Assembly: GCF_000240165.1 (NCBI RefSeq)
Contig: NC_017586.1
Location: 186,001 to 250,000, forward strand
Direction: 5' to 3'
From: Streptantibioticus cattleyicolor NRRL 8057 = DSM 46488
GTDB lineage: Bacteria > Actinomycetota > Actinomycetes > Streptomycetales > Streptomycetaceae
Length of the DNA: 64,000 bases
Positions 46,136-56,487 of the stretch are shown here, piece after piece. How positions within the stretch are numbered: the first letter of the stretch is position 1; every line of letters begins with the position of its first letter. The notes under the pieces were generated by a model. The model was not told the DNA's origin. It saw only the letters and a list, made by a program, of their open reading frames with translations, and made no database searches. The translations under genes and the position numbers were made by a program.

Positions 46136-49100
46136 AGGTCGGCCGCACGGCGTCGGCTTCGGCGTCACCGCATGTGTCGTCGGACGACGGGGCGGTGCGG
46201 GGGCCGGGGAGTGCGGTGGGGGTGGCGGTGGGGGTGGCGAGGCCGAGGCGGGTGTGGATGATGCGGGCGAAGTCGGCGATGGTGCCGTTGCTGCGCAGCA
46301 GTTCCATCGGGGGGATGTCGATGTCGTACTGCTGGCGCACGGTGACCAGCATTTCGGTGGCCATCAGGGAGTCGAGGCCGTACTCGTCGAGGCGGCGGTG
46401 GTGGTCGATGTGTTCGGGGGTGGTCTGGAGGACGCCGACGAGGAGTTGGGCCATGGAGTCGGCGATGAACTGGTGGGCTTCCTGGGAGGAGAGGCCGGCC
46501 AGGAGGGACAGGAGTTCGTCGCGGGTGTGGGTGGTGGTGTCGATGTGGGTGGGGAGCAGGGCCGCGATCCTCGGGGTGTGGATCGCGGGCAGAAGCTTCA
46601 GCAGAGGGATCCAGTTGTAGCGGCCGATGCCGACGCAGGGTTCGCCGGACACCAGGGTGTTGTCCAGGGCGCGGAAGGCCTCGGTGAGGGTGAGGGGTTC
46701 GATGCCGGCCTGGGTCATGGTGCGGGTGAGGTTGTTGCGGGCGACGTATCCGGTCTCGCCGATGGCGCCCCAGGCGACGGCGTTGGCGGGGAGTCCGGTG
46801 TGGCGGCGTTGCCGGGTGAGGGCTTCGAGGTAGAGGTTGCCGGCGACGTAGGGGGCCTGGGTGAGGTGGCCGACGGTGCCGGTCGCCGAGGAGTAGGCGA
46901 GGAAGAGGTCGACCGACCGGTCGCGGGTGAGGGTGTCGAGGACGCGGGCGCCGACGAGTTTGGGGGCGAGGACGGCGCGGAACCGGTCGTCGGTCAGTTC
47001 GGTCAGGGGTGCGTCGTCCAGGTGCATGGCGCAGTGCACGATGCCGCGCAGCGGGTGGCCGTCGGACTCGATGTCGCGGAGCAGTTGTTCCACGGCCCGC
47101 GGGTCGGTGACGTCGGCGGCGAGGGCACCGGCGTGCACGCCGCGGGACGCCAGGTCGGCGAGGAGCGCATCGGCTTCCGGCGCCTGGTCGCCACGGCGGC
47201 CGACCAGGGCGAGGCGGCGGGCACCGTGGTCGGCGAGCCAGCGGGCGGTGGCCGCGCCGAAGCCGCTCAGTCCCCCGGTGACCAGGTAGGTGCCGTCGGG
47301 GTGGAAGGCGGGCGCGGGGCGGTGGCGTTCGATGACCGGGGGCTCGTCGGCCGGGTCGAAGGTGATGACGAGCTTGCCGATGTGCCGGGAGTGCTGCATC
47401 AGCCGGAAGGCGTCGGCGATGCGGGCGGCCGGGCGGACGGTGTGCAGCAGCGGGCGGTAGCGGCCGGACCGGATGGCCTCGCCGAGTTCCCGGAACTGCT
47501 CCTTGGCCAGCTCGGGTTCGTGCAGCAGGGCGGTGAGGTCGACGCCGAAGAAGGCGATGTTCTTGGCGAAGGGGCGCAGCAGGAGCGGCTTGTTCTCGTA
47601 GATGTCGCGTTTGCCCAGCTCGATGAAGCGTCCGCCGTAGGCGAGGGTCTCCAGGCTGCGGGAGATCCCCTCGCCGGCCAGCGAGTTGACGACGACGTCC
47701 ACGCCCCGTCCCGCGGTGATCCGCCGGATGTGTTCGGCGAAGTCCATGCTGCGGGAGTCCAGCACGTGCTCGACGCCCAGGCTGCGCAGCAGTGAGCGTT
47801 TGACGGGGTCGCCGGCGGTGGCGATGACCCGGGCGCCGACGTGCCGGGCGTACTGGAGGACGGCGAGCCCGACGCCGCCGGCGCCGCCGTGGACGAGGAC
47901 CGTCTCCCCGGCCGTGAGACGGGCCAGACGGCCCAGGCTGTACTGGACGGTGAGGAAGACCACCGGCATGGTGGCGGCCTGCGCGAAGGTGATGCCGTCC
48001 GGCAGCCGGATCGCCGCGTCGGCGAAGGTACGGACGTGGGAGGCGAACGCTCCGGGGGCCAGAGCGGCGACGCGGTCGCCGGGCCGGAGGCCGGTGACGC
48101 CTTCGCCGACGGCTTCGACGATGCCGGCGCATTCCATGCCGGGGTCTTCGCCACCGGTGTTGGCATCGGCGGGCAGGACGCCGATGGTCTGCATCAGATC
48201 ACGGTAGTTGAGGGCGGCGGCGTGCACGGCGATCACGATCTCACCGGGGCCCGGCCGCGGGCGGCGGGACTCGGTCCAGGCGAGGCGGTAGGCGAGCCCC
48301 GGGTCGTGGGCTTTGAGGGTGTAGGCGGGTACGTCGGCCGGGCCGCAGGTGCCTTGCGCGGCGGTGGTGCGTTCGGTGAGCCGGGGGACGAAGCGGCCGG
48401 CACGGGTGAGGACGATCTCGTCCTCGTCGCCGGGTGTCAGCAGTTCACGGGCTGCGGCGAGGCCGTCGCGGGCCGGGTCGTCACCGCGTTCCAGGGAGAG
48501 CCGGCGCACCGTGATGCCGGGGTGTTCGTTGGCGAGGGTGCGAGTCAGTCCCCAGATGGCCGCGTCGGCCGGGGCGAGGGGTCGTTCGGGGGCGGGCAGG
48601 GCGCCGGTGGGCCGGGTGATGAGCCACAGCACGATCCGCCGTCGGGCGGCGGGGAGACGTTCGCAGGCGGTGGCGAAGGCCCGCAGTACGGCCGCTCGCC
48701 GGGTCGTGGTGTCCAGCTCGGAGGCGGCGTCGGTGTGGACGTCGCCGTCCAGGACGAAGACGGCGTTGACCGTGGCGGTGTCGTCCCCGGCGGCGAGGTG
48801 GTGGTGCCACTGCTCGGTGTCCTCGGGGTCCGGGATGCGCTGCGCATCGGGCCCGGTGGAGCGCAGGGCGTCGGTCAGCGCTCGGGTCAGCGTGGCGCTT
48901 TCCGTCGGTTCGGTTCGGGCGGTCGGGTCGCCGGCCACGATCCAGCGGTCGTGCGGTGCGGGTGTGGGCAGCGGTGCCGTGTGCGTGGTGTGGTGCGGGG
49001 TGGCGGCCAGCAGGACGGAGAAGTCTCCCCCGGTGTGTTCGGCCCCGTGCGCGGTCTGCACGATGTCGGTGTAGCCGGTGTCGCGCAGCAGTCGCGGCCA

Positions 49101-52100
49101 ACGGTGCGCGGGCAGCAGCAGGGTTTCGGGCCGCAGGTCATGGTCGGTGACGTCCCAGAACGCTTCCATGAACCCGAACAGCGGGACCATCAGCAGTGGG
49201 TTGTGGGTCTCCACCGCCAGCAGTTGTCCGCCGGGCGCCAGCAGGCGGCGCACCGTGCTCAGGGCGCGGGTCAGGTCGCGGGCGGTGTGCAGGGCGTTGG
49301 CGGCTACGACGAGGTCGAACCCGCCGTCGGTGAAGCCTTGTTCGGCCGGGTCGCCGTTGAGGTCGAACGTGCGGTACTCGACGAAGTCGAATGCGGCGAG
49401 GCGCTTCTCCGCCCGGACGCAGAACAGCGCGGAGACGTCGGTGAAGGTGTACCGGGTGCGCTCGGGTGGGAGCAGGGGCAGCAGGGCGCGGGTGGTGCCG
49501 CCGGTACCGGCACCGATCTCCAGGACGCGCAACGGCCGCTCCTTCGGCCAGCGGCTGACGATGGCGCGCACGAGGGCCTGTGCCGTGCGGTTGAGGTGGT
49601 GCGTGCCAGGTGCGGTGCTGAAGAAGTCTTCGAGCCGGTCCATGCCTCCGTCGGACACCAGCGCCTCCAACGGATCCATCGTTCCGCGCAGCAGCTCACC
49701 GATGTGGTCCGCGTTGTGGGTGTACAACGCGATCTCGGTGCAGTAGGCGGGGAGGTCGCGCACCATACGGCACATGAGCGCTTCGACGTCGAAATCCGTG
49801 CGGGTGAGTTCCCACCTTCCGGCGAGGTCGGTGCGCAGCAGCCCGTGTTCCTCCTGCAGGGATGCGAACAGTCGCAGCAGATCGCGGTGGCGCGGGAGCA
49901 CACCGCTTTCGATCAGGTCATCGACCGTGAAGGGCCGGACCGGGTCGGACAGCAGGTCGGCGAAGGCAGCAGCAGTGCTGTGCGTGATCATCTCGTGCGA
50001 CAGCTGCCGCGCACGGTCCCAGTCCTGTTCCCGCCAGGCGGGCAGCAGCCTCTCGATGTCCGCTTCGGCGTCCTTGAGGATCTGGGACGGACCCGGCAGC
50101 GGGGACGGCTCGCACGGCAGGTTCGTGTCGGGCGCCGCCCGCATGACGAAGTCGTGGACGTTCAGCCGGTTACTGCGCATCCCGTCGAAGCCCCGTAGCC
50201 GACATCCTTCCAGCTCCGCGACGACCGTGCCGTCGCGGTCCATGACGGTGACGTCCCAGCACACCTCGGTGGCGGAGCGGGCCCGTTCCCTCACGTGCAC
50301 CATGCCTTCGGCGGGCGGTGTCCGCCAGACGCGGACCGCGTCCAGCGCGCCGGGCAGGTAGGCGCGGCGGCCGTCCGCCAGCAAATCGGCCAGCAGCGGG
50401 GCGCCGGCCTGCAACGCGCCGTCCAGCAACGCGGGATGGGCTTCGTAGCCGTTGGCCGGATCGGTGTGCCGGTAAGTGGCCAGCACCTCGCCGTCCCCCG
50501 TCCACGCTTCGCACAGCACCTGGAAGGACGGACCGTAGTCCAAGCCGGCCGAGGACAGCTCGCGGTACTGCGCGGCGATGTCGACCCGCCGGGCGCAGCG
50601 CGCGCCGACCGCCGCCAGGTCCACCGGTGCGGGGCGTTCGCGCAGCAGACGGCGTACCCGGCCGCGGGCGTGCACGCGGACTTCGCCGGTGTGTCCCTCC
50701 CCGGCGCCGATGGTGACGATGCCGTCCTCCGGCGAGACGGTGACGTGCAGCGAGACCTGGCCCGGGTCATCCCACGGCACCACCACGGCCCGGTACAGCT
50801 CAAGGTGCTCAACCTCGGCGGGGGCGTCGAAGACGCGCCGTCCGGCGGCCAGGGCCATCTCCGCGAAGCCGGTGGCGGGCAGGATGACCGCGCCGCCGAC
50901 GCGGTGGCCCGCCAGCCACGGCACCTGTACCGCGTCCACCAGTCCGACCCACGACGGCGCCGGTGCCGCCAGCCGGTCGCCCAGCAGCGGGTGGTCGTAC
51001 CCGCCCTTGCCCAGGCCCCCGGTCCACGCCGACGGGTCTCCGCTCCAGTGCCGCTGCCGCTGCCAGGGGTAGGCGGGGAGCGTGGCCACCCGGCCGGGCC
51101 GGGGGAAGTGCACGCCCCAGTCGGGATCGGCGGCGCAGGCGAGCAGCGCTGCGGTGGCGTTGTGCAGGTCGATCGGTGCGTCGCCACCGCGGCGAACCGT
51201 GGGCACCACGGTTGCCTTCTTGTTCGCGGCGCCGGTGATCCGTCGGATGTAGGGACGCAGGATCGGGTGGGGGCCGATCTCTGCGAAGACGTCGTAGCCC
51301 TCGTCCAGCAGGTGCTCGATCGCGGGGGCGAAGAGCACGGGTTGGCGCATGTTGTGCCACCAGTACGCGGCGTCCAGCGTGGCGCCGTCGATGGGCGCGC
51401 CGGTGACCGAGGAGACCATGGGGATACGGGTCGGACACGGTGTCAGTGCGGCCAGGGCGGCCTTCAGCGGTTCCTCGCCGGGATCCATCGCCCGGGTGTG
51501 GAAGGCGTGGTCGAGGTCGAGCAGGGTGCAGGCGACGCGGCGGTCGTGCAGTTGCCTGACGAACGCCTCGACGTCCTCGGTCGGGCCCGCGACGGTGACG
51601 TCCCGGCTTGTGTTGACGCAGGCGACATCCACTCCGGGGAAAGCCTCGATCTCCCTTTCCGCCTCCGCCCGGGAGAGCGTGACGGAGGCCATCCGGCCCC
51701 GTTGCGCCAGTTGTGACTGCACCCGGCTGCGGGTGGCCACCAGCAGCGCCGCCTCTTCGAGGGTCAGCGCGCCGGCCACGCAGGCCGCGGCGATCTCGCC
51801 CACGCTGTGTCCCACCACCGCCGCCGGCTCGACGCCCTGGGCGCCGAGCATCCGCACGATGCCCAACTGGACGGCGAACAGCAGTGGTTGGGCCACCTCC
51901 GTGGACGCCATCCGGTCTGCGTCGGCGGCGCTTCGCATCTCCTCGGCGACCGACCAGCCCAGCATCGGCTCCAGCACCCGGTCGGCGTCCTCGACCGCTT
52001 CCCGGAACACCGGGTCGTCCGCGTACAGGTCGCGGGCCATCCCGGGCCACTGCGCGCCGTTGCCGGAGAAGACGAAGACACAACGGCCGCCGGGCACGGC

Positions 52101-53966
52101 TTCGGCGACCGCTCCCAGGGCCCGTTCCGTCCGGGACGGGGGTTCCTGGGCGTCGGCTTCGGGTGCCGTCGCCGGGCCGTGCGGGCGGGAGGTGTCGGTG
52201 TCTTCTCCCAGTCCCCGCGCGAGTGCGGCGGCCAGTTCCGGGACGGTGGCTCCGGTGCCCGGCGCGTTCCCGGCCAGCGCGGCACGCAGGGAGGCCAGCT
52301 TCTGCCGGGCCGCCGTCGGGCCGGCCGACGCCGTTTCCTCGCCGGAGGCCACCGGGACGTCCTCGGCGAGCCGCAGCAGCCGTTCGGCCGCCTGGCGCGG
52401 GTCGGCGGCGAGGACCACCGCCCGGTGCGGATGCCGGCCGCGCCGTACGCACGTGGTGTACGCCAGGTCGTAGAACTCCTCCGGGCGCGCGGACGCCAGT
52501 CGTTCGGCGGTACGGCACATGGCGCCGACGAGAGCGGTACGGGTGCGGGCGCTGACGACGACGGGCAGCCGGACCCCGTCCCCCGAGGCGTCGGCCGGGT
52601 CGGACACGGAGTCGGCGGGGACGGCGGGCGCGGGCAACGCCACACCGGCGGTCACCGGGGGCGCGGCCAGGATCGCGTGGGCGTTGGCCCCGCCGAAGCC
52701 GAAGGAGTTGACGCCCACCACGGTGCGTTCGCCCACCTCGATCGGCACGGCGTCGACGGCCGGGGCCAGCCGCAGCGCGGCGAAGTCGACGTGCGGGTTG
52801 GGCGGTGTGGCGTGCAGCGTCGGCGGCACCAGGCGGTGGCGCAGCACGAGTAGGCCCTTGAGCAGTCCCGTGATCCCGGAGGCCGGTTCGGAGTGGCCCA
52901 GGTTGGACTTGACCGAGCCGATCGGCAGCGCGCCACGGGTGCGGCGCACCCCGAGGGCCTTGCCGATGGCGTGGCATTCGATGGGGTCGCCGGCGGGGGT
53001 TCCGGTGCCGTGTGCCTCCAGGTAGGCCACGTCGTCGGGGTCGATCCCGGCCCGGTGGTAGACCTGCCGCAGCAGGGCTTCCTGGCTGTCGGCGTTGGGC
53101 AGCGCCAGGCCGGGGGTCCTCCCGTCGCTGCCGACCGCGCTGTCCACCACGACGGCGTGGATCCGGTCGCCGTCGGCGAGCGCGTCCGTCAGCCGCTTGA
53201 GCAGTACGACTCCGCCGCCCTCGGCCCGTACGTACCCGTCCGCCCCGGCCGAGAACGAACGGCACCGGCCGCTCGGTGAGAGCATCGACGCCTGGCTGAA
53301 GCCGACGTAGTGGTACGGGCTCAGCAGGACGTTGACGCCCCCGGCGAGCGCGACCCGGCTGCGTCCGGAAAGCAGTGCCTCCTGGGCCTGTACCAGTGCC
53401 ACCAGCGAGGACGAACACGCGGTGTCCACCGCGATGCTGGGTCCGCGCAGGTCGAAGTGGTGCGAGAGCCGGTTGGCGGCGATCGAGGAGGCCGCGCCCG
53501 ACATGGTGTAGGCGTTGACGGCCCGTGGTGACAGCATCTGCAACGCGCCGTAGGAGTGGTCGGAGATCCCGACGAAGACCGCCGTGTCCGACCCGGCCAG
53601 CGATTCCGGGGCGAGTCCGGCGTCGTCCAGCGCCTCGGCGGTCATCTCCAGCAGCAGCCGCTGCTGCGGGTCCATCTGTGCGGCCTCACGTGGCGCGATG
53701 CCGAAGTAGTCGGCGTCGAAGGAGGCGATGTCGTCCAGGAAACCGCCGGCCGCGGTGTAGGACTTGCCCGGCCTCGGCATGCTGGTGTCCACGAACCGTG
53801 CCTGGTCGAACCGTTCGGCGGGAACCTCGGTCACCAGGTCCCGGCCGGCCTCCAACGCGCCCCACAGGCCGTCCAGATCACCGATGCCACCCGGCAGCCG
53901 GCACCCCACCCCGACCACCGCGACCGCCCGCCCGCTGGGCCCCGCCCCGAATCGACCACCACGCAT
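46134..53966 (-). CDS. iterative-type highly reducing polyketide synthase (KS-AT-DH-MT-ER-KR-ACP)
   Basis: This 2610-residue single-module PKS starts at ATG 53966. KS 13-435: Cys184 (DTACSSS), His319, His358. AT 630-930: Ser721 (GHSVGE) with HAFH at 820-823, so malonyl-specific. DH 990-1265: His1021 (HRVGGAVILP), Asp1182. C-methyltransferase about 1430-1640: SAM motif LEIGAGTGG at 1481-1489. A structural KR half follows at 1670-1860. ER 1890-2205: GGAGGVGLAVLQ. KR 2220-2405: GGLSGFG, Ser and Tyr in YSSATG and APYVAGN. ACP: Ser2533 in GLDSL. No TE or docking ends. The order and the single set of all reducing domains plus MT equal fungal highly reducing iterative PKSs, so a reduced, methyl-branched chain is expected. 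Release must be by another enzyme. Its stop codon lies in the IS end. Confidence 0.93.
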   Translation of the reverse strand: MRGGRFGAGPSGRAVAVVGVGCRLPGGIGDLDGLWGALEAGRDLVTEVPAERFDQARFVDTSMPRPGKSYTAAGGFLDDIASFDADYFGIAPREAAQMDPQQRLLLEMTAEALDDAGLAPESLAGSDTAVFVGISDHSYGALQMLSPRAVNAYTMSGAASSIAANRLSHHFDLRGPSIAVDTACSSSLVALVQAQEALLSGRSRVALAGGVNVLLSPYHYVGFSQASMLSPSGRCRSFSAGADGYVRAEGGGVVLLKRLTDALADGDRIHAVVVDSAVGSDGRTPGLALPNADSQEALLRQVYHRAGIDPDDVAYLEAHGTGTPAGDPIECHAIGKALGVRRTRGALPIGSVKSNLGHSEPASGITGLLKGLLVLRHRLVPPTLHATPPNPHVDFAALRLAPAVDAVPIEVGERTVVGVNSFGFGGANAHAILAAPPVTAGVALPAPAVPADSVSDPADASGDGVRLPVVVSARTRTALVGAMCRTAERLASARPEEFYDLAYTTCVRRGRHPHRAVVLAADPRQAAERLLRLAEDVPVASGEETASAGPTAARQKLASLRAALAGNAPGTGATVPELAAALARGLGEDTDTSRPHGPATAPEADAQEPPSRTERALGAVAEAVPGGRCVFVFSGNGAQWPGMARDLYADDPVFREAVEDADRVLEPMLGWSVAEEMRSAADADRMASTEVAQPLLFAVQLGIVRMLGAQGVEPAAVVGHSVGEIAAACVAGALTLEEAALLVATRSRVQSQLAQRGRMASVTLSRAEAEREIEAFPGVDVACVNTSRDVTVAGPTEDVEAFVRQLHDRRVACTLLDLDHAFHTRAMDPGEEPLKAALAALTPCPTRIPMVSSVTGAPIDGATLDAAYWWHNMRQPVLFAPAIEHLLDEGYDVFAEIGPHPILRPYIRRITGAANKKATVVPTVRRGGDAPIDLHNATAALLACAADPDWGVHFPRPGRVATLPAYPWQRQRHWSGDPSAWTGGLGKGGYDHPLLGDRLAAPAPSWVGLVDAVQVPWLAGHRVGGAVILPATGFAEMALAAGRRVFDAPAEVEHLELYRAVVVPWDDPGQVSLHVTVSPEDGIVTIGAGEGHTGEVRVHARGRVRRLLRERPAPVDLAAVGARCARRVDIAAQYRELSSAGLDYGPSFQVLCEAWTGDGEVLATYRHTDPANGYEAHPALLDGALQAGAPLLADLLADGRRAYLPGALDAVRVWRTPPAEGMVHVRERARSATEVCWDVTVMDRDGTVVAELEGCRLRGFDGMRSNRLNVHDFVMRAAPDTNLPCEPSPLPGPSQILKDAEADIERLLPAWREQDWDRARQLSHEMITHSTAAAFADLLSDPVRPFTVDDLIESGVLPRHRDLLRLFASLQEEHGLLRTDLAGRWELTRTDFDVEALMCRMVRDLPAYCTEIALYTHNADHIGELLRGTMDPLEALVSDGGMDRLEDFFSTAPGTHHLNRTAQALVRAIVSRWPKERPLRVLEIGAGTGGTTRALLPLLPPERTRYTFTDVSALFCVRAEKRLAAFDFVEYRTFDLNGDPAEQGFTDGGFDLVVAANALHTARDLTRALSTVRRLLAPGGQLLAVETHNPLLMVPLFGFMEAFWDVTDHDLRPETLLLPAHRWPRLLRDTGYTDIVQTAHGAEHTGGDFSVLLAATPHHTTHTAPLPTPAPHDRWIVAGDPTARTEPTESATLTRALTDALRSTGPDAQRIPDPEDTEQWHHHLAAGDDTATVNAVFVLDGDVHTDAASELDTTTRRAAVLRAFATACERLPAARRRIVLWLITRPTGALPAPERPLAPADAAIWGLTRTLANEHPGITVRRLSLERGDDPARDGLAAARELLTPGDEDEIVLTRAGRFVPRLTERTTAAQGTCGPADVPAYTLKAHDPGLAYRLAWTESRRPRPGPGEIVIAVHAAALNYRDLMQTIGVLPADANTGGEDPGMECAGIVEAVGEGVTGLRPGDRVAALAPGAFASHVRTFADAAIRLPDGITFAQAATMPVVFLTVQYSLGRLARLTAGETVLVHGGAGGVGLAVLQYARHVGARVIATAGDPVKRSLLRSLGVEHVLDSRSMDFAEHIRRITAGRGVDVVVNSLAGEGISRSLETLAYGGRFIELGKRDIYENKPLLLRPFAKNIAFFGVDLTALLHEPELAKEQFRELGEAIRSGRYRPLLHTVRPAARIADAFRLMQHSRHIGKLVITFDPADEPPVIERHRPAPAFHPDGTYLVTGGLSGFGAATARWLADHGARRLALVGRRGDQAPEADALLADLASRGVHAGALAADVTDPRAVEQLLRDIESDGHPLRGIVHCAMHLDDAPLTELTDDRFRAVLAPKLVGARVLDTLTRDRSVDLFLAYSSATGTVGHLTQAPYVAGNLYLEALTRQRRHTGLPANAVAWGAIGETGYVARNNLTRTMTQAGIEPLTLTEAFRALDNTLVSGEPCVGIGRYNWIPLLKLLPAIHTPRIAALLPTHIDTTTHTRDELLSLLAGLSSQEAHQFIADSMAQLLVGVLQTTPEHIDHHRRLDEYGLDSLMATEMLVTVRQQYDIDIPPMELLRSNGTIADFARIIHTRLGLATPTATPTALPGPRTAPSSDDTCGDAEADAVRPT

Positions 53967-54141
53967 ACCCTGGCCCTTCCGTCCAGTTCAGCCCGCCCCC
54001 GGCCGCGGGCGAACCCCCGGCGACCGGTCCCGATCGACCACGATCTTGGACGGACATAACGGGCATAAGCAAATAAGGGTTACTCCATCCGGGAAGCGGT
54101 GCGCGGTGTCTTCTTCCCGTCGGCAGGGCGGGACGCGTTTG

Positions 54142-55266
54142 TCATCGCACCGGTCGACGTACTCGGGAGGCGGTCCGGCGGCCAGGAGCCGCGGCCATGT
54201 ACCGGCGCACGGCGCGGTACGACTCCAGAGCGCCGGTCTCGGTGTACGGCACTCCGACGCGTCGGCAGTGCCGGACCACCAGGGCCCTGGCGTGCCGGAG
54301 GTGGGGGCGCGGCATGGCGGGGAACAGGTGGTGCTCGATCTGGTAGTTGAGGCCGCCGAGCAGCCAGTCGGTGAGCGGCGACGGCCGTACGTTGCGTGAG
54401 GTGAGGACCTGCGCGCGGAAGAAGTCCCATTCCGTTTCCGCGTCGGCTATCGCCATGCCCTTGTGGTTGGGGGCGAAGCTGCATCCGAGGTGGAGGGCGA
54501 AGAGCGTCTGGTGGAGCACCGCGAAGGCCGCGGCGCGCACCGGGCCCAGCGCGGCCAGCAGGCAGGCGGCGTACCCGGTGAAATGCGTGAAGAGCAGGAC
54601 GCCTTCCAGCAGGCGTTCCCACCTGGGGCGCCTGCGCAGGCCCAGCGCGCTGCTGAGGCTCACCACCGCGGCGTCCAGGGCCAGCAGCGGCAGGAACAAC
54701 ACCCCCTGGGCGACGGCCACCACGCGTCCGGGCAGCCACCGTTCCGCCGCCGCGAGTGTCCACGCCAACGCGCTCTCGACGACGTTGGGGTCCCGGCGCG
54801 GGTCGTTGGGGCGGGCGTGGTGGCGCACGTGGCGGTCCCGCCATCCGGTGAATGCCACCCCGGCCGACAACGACATGTGCACCAGCCCGATCAGCCGGTT
54901 TCCCGCCCGCGAACGCACGATCTGCCGATGGCTCGCGTCATGCCCCACGAAAGCCACCCGCGCGGACCACAACGCCGCCGCCGGTGCCCCCGCGAGCACC
55001 CACCACGACCCACCCGCGACCACCAACACACCCCCCAACGCGGCCAACCACACCCCATTGACCGCCGCGTCCCGCACGTAATACCCGGTCGCCTTCTCCA
55101 GCAGCCCCGCCGCCCGGACCTCTCGGACCAACTCCGAGAAGTCACCGCCCGAAGACCCCGACCCGGACTCCGCCGCCGTCACCGATGTTGTCACGCCCGG
55201 TGAACGAGGCGGGGGGTGTGGCGTCACGCGAAGACACCCCGGCCGGGAACGCGACGTGGCGGTCAT
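54142..55266 (-). CDS. membrane fatty-acid desaturase
   Basis: This 374-residue membrane desaturase has three histidine boxes: HDASH (109-113), HVRHH (146-150) and QIEHH (309-313), plus NHKGM near 267. Hydrophobic segments at about 70-105 and 180-260 flank them. The QxEHH last box is that of front-end or acyl-lipid desaturases and hydroxylases. It would introduce a double bond or hydroxyl into an acyl chain. It lies 175 bases upstream of the reducing PKS on the same strand, so the PKS product or its lipid form is a likely substrate. ATG 55266 is used; a GTG about 25 codons downstream is possible. Confidence 0.9.
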   Translation of the reverse strand: MTATSRSRPGCLRVTPHPPPRSPGVTTSVTAAESGSGSSGGDFSELVREVRAAGLLEKATGYYVRDAAVNGVWLAALGGVLVVAGGSWWVLAGAPAAALWSARVAFVGHDASHRQIVRSRAGNRLIGLVHMSLSAGVAFTGWRDRHVRHHARPNDPRRDPNVVESALAWTLAAAERWLPGRVVAVAQGVLFLPLLALDAAVVSLSSALGLRRRPRWERLLEGVLLFTHFTGYAACLLAALGPVRAAAFAVLHQTLFALHLGCSFAPNHKGMAIADAETEWDFFRAQVLTSRNVRPSPLTDWLLGGLNYQIEHHLFPAMPRPHLRHARALVVRHCRRVGVPYTETGALESYRAVRRYMAAAPGRRTASRVRRPVR

Positions 55267-55416
55267 GTTCCCGCGACCTACGGGCCCTTCACCGGCGGAT
55301 ACGGCTCCGACGGCACACCACCGTGCGGGCGCCTGGCTGAGCCACCTGGCCGATGGGCACGGCGCGGGATGGGCCGCATGGACACGTCCACGGCAGGGCG
55401 CGGCGGGGCCGGAACC

Positions 55417-56457
55417 TCACGCCTCGGCGCGGGCCCGGCCGAACTCGGCCATGACGTGGAAGGCTGCTTTGGGTTCCCATCCCAGGCCGGCGTAGGGGCC
55501 TTGGGCGGTGCCGGGGGGCAGGATGCGGACGACGCCGAAGCTGGCGGCGTCGAAGTCGTGTTCCGGGTCGTCGAGGGCGGTGGTCGCCAGGTCGCGGCGG
55601 GCGAAGGTGTAGACGAAGGCGGCGTCGACGCCGGCGGTGTCGTAGATGTGGAGCATCTCCCGGATGTAGGAAGCCTGTTCCCGCTCGTCGCGCACTGTTC
55701 CGGCGGCCATGCTCAGCGGGCGGGCGTCGTCGCCCCATTCGACGATCGAGTCGCCTCGGCCGCCCAGGTCGTAGGCGCCGCGGAAGGTGCCGCAGCCGAA
55801 TTCGGTGACGCCGAGCGGTTTGTCCCGCGCGACCTGGGCGCGGAGTGCGTCGGGAAAGGATTCGGCGTTGGTGGCGTCGCGGTAGCCGGCGTCGGTGGCG
55901 GCGATGTCGAACGGTGTCCAGTCGACGCCTTCGAAGGCGAGGGAGGCGTAGCCGACCGGGCCGCCGAAGCGGGCGCGTACCTCATTCACGACGCGTGCGA
56001 GGAACGCGTTGAGCTGAACGTCGAGTTGAGGGAGGAGGGCGCGGAACGCGGCGGGGTCGGCCAGGTGCGCCGATCGTTCCCGCAGCGTGTCGCCGGGCAG
56101 GAAGCCGTCGGTGAACAGGGTGATCTCGGAGCCGGTGAGGAAGACGACGCGTGCGCCGTCGCGGCGCAGGCGCTCGGCGCGTTCGGCGGCGTCGAGGAGG
56201 AACGCCAGGAGTTCGTCCTGGGTCAGGCCGTTGGTGAACGGTGCGTACCAGACCTCCAGCCCCGCGTCGGCGGCGGCCCGTGCGGCGGTCTCCAGGCGGT
56301 CGGCGTCGCCGCCGGTGACGCGGACCGCCTCGCAGCGCAGGTCCTCGCGGATCACCCGCATCTCACGCTGGACAATGTCCGGGAGGAAGGGTTCGTGGGT
56401 CGTGGTCCCGCCCGACAGGAATCCGGTGTCGTAGTTGATACCGAAGGCGCGCATCAC
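55417..56457 (-). CDS. TIM-barrel glycoside-hydrolase-like protein
   Basis: A 346-residue cytoplasmic protein with motifs of a glycosidase-type barrel: MRAFGINYDTGF at the start, GLEVWYAPFTNGLTQDEL, FLTGSEITLFTDGF, KPLGVTEFGCGTF with a Glu in the place of a nucleophile, and AAFVYTFARRDLATT. No signal peptide. The substrate and exact family are unclear. It begins with GTG-ATG; ATG 56454 may be the real start. It is divergent from the TetR gene with a palindromic operator between, so it is probably induced by that regulator's ligand. Confidence 0.65.
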   Translation of the reverse strand: MMRAFGINYDTGFLSGGTTTHEPFLPDIVQREMRVIREDLRCEAVRVTGGDADRLETAARAAADAGLEVWYAPFTNGLTQDELLAFLLDAAERAERLRRDGARVVFLTGSEITLFTDGFLPGDTLRERSAHLADPAAFRALLPQLDVQLNAFLARVVNEVRARFGGPVGYASLAFEGVDWTPFDIAATDAGYRDATNAESFPDALRAQVARDKPLGVTEFGCGTFRGAYDLGGRGDSIVEWGDDARPLSMAAGTVRDEREQASYIREMLHIYDTAGVDAAFVYTFARRDLATTALDDPEHDFDAASFGVVRILPPGTAQGPYAGLGWEPKAAFHVMAEFGRARAEA

Positions 56458-56487
56458 CGCTCCGATCCGTCCGATCTGCGATCACTT

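Noticed and set aside
46134-46160. IS truncating the reducing PKS
   Set aside because: The reconstructed pre-insertion sequence already has a stop (TAG) at this codon; the insertion only changes it to TAA, and the ACP domain is complete.
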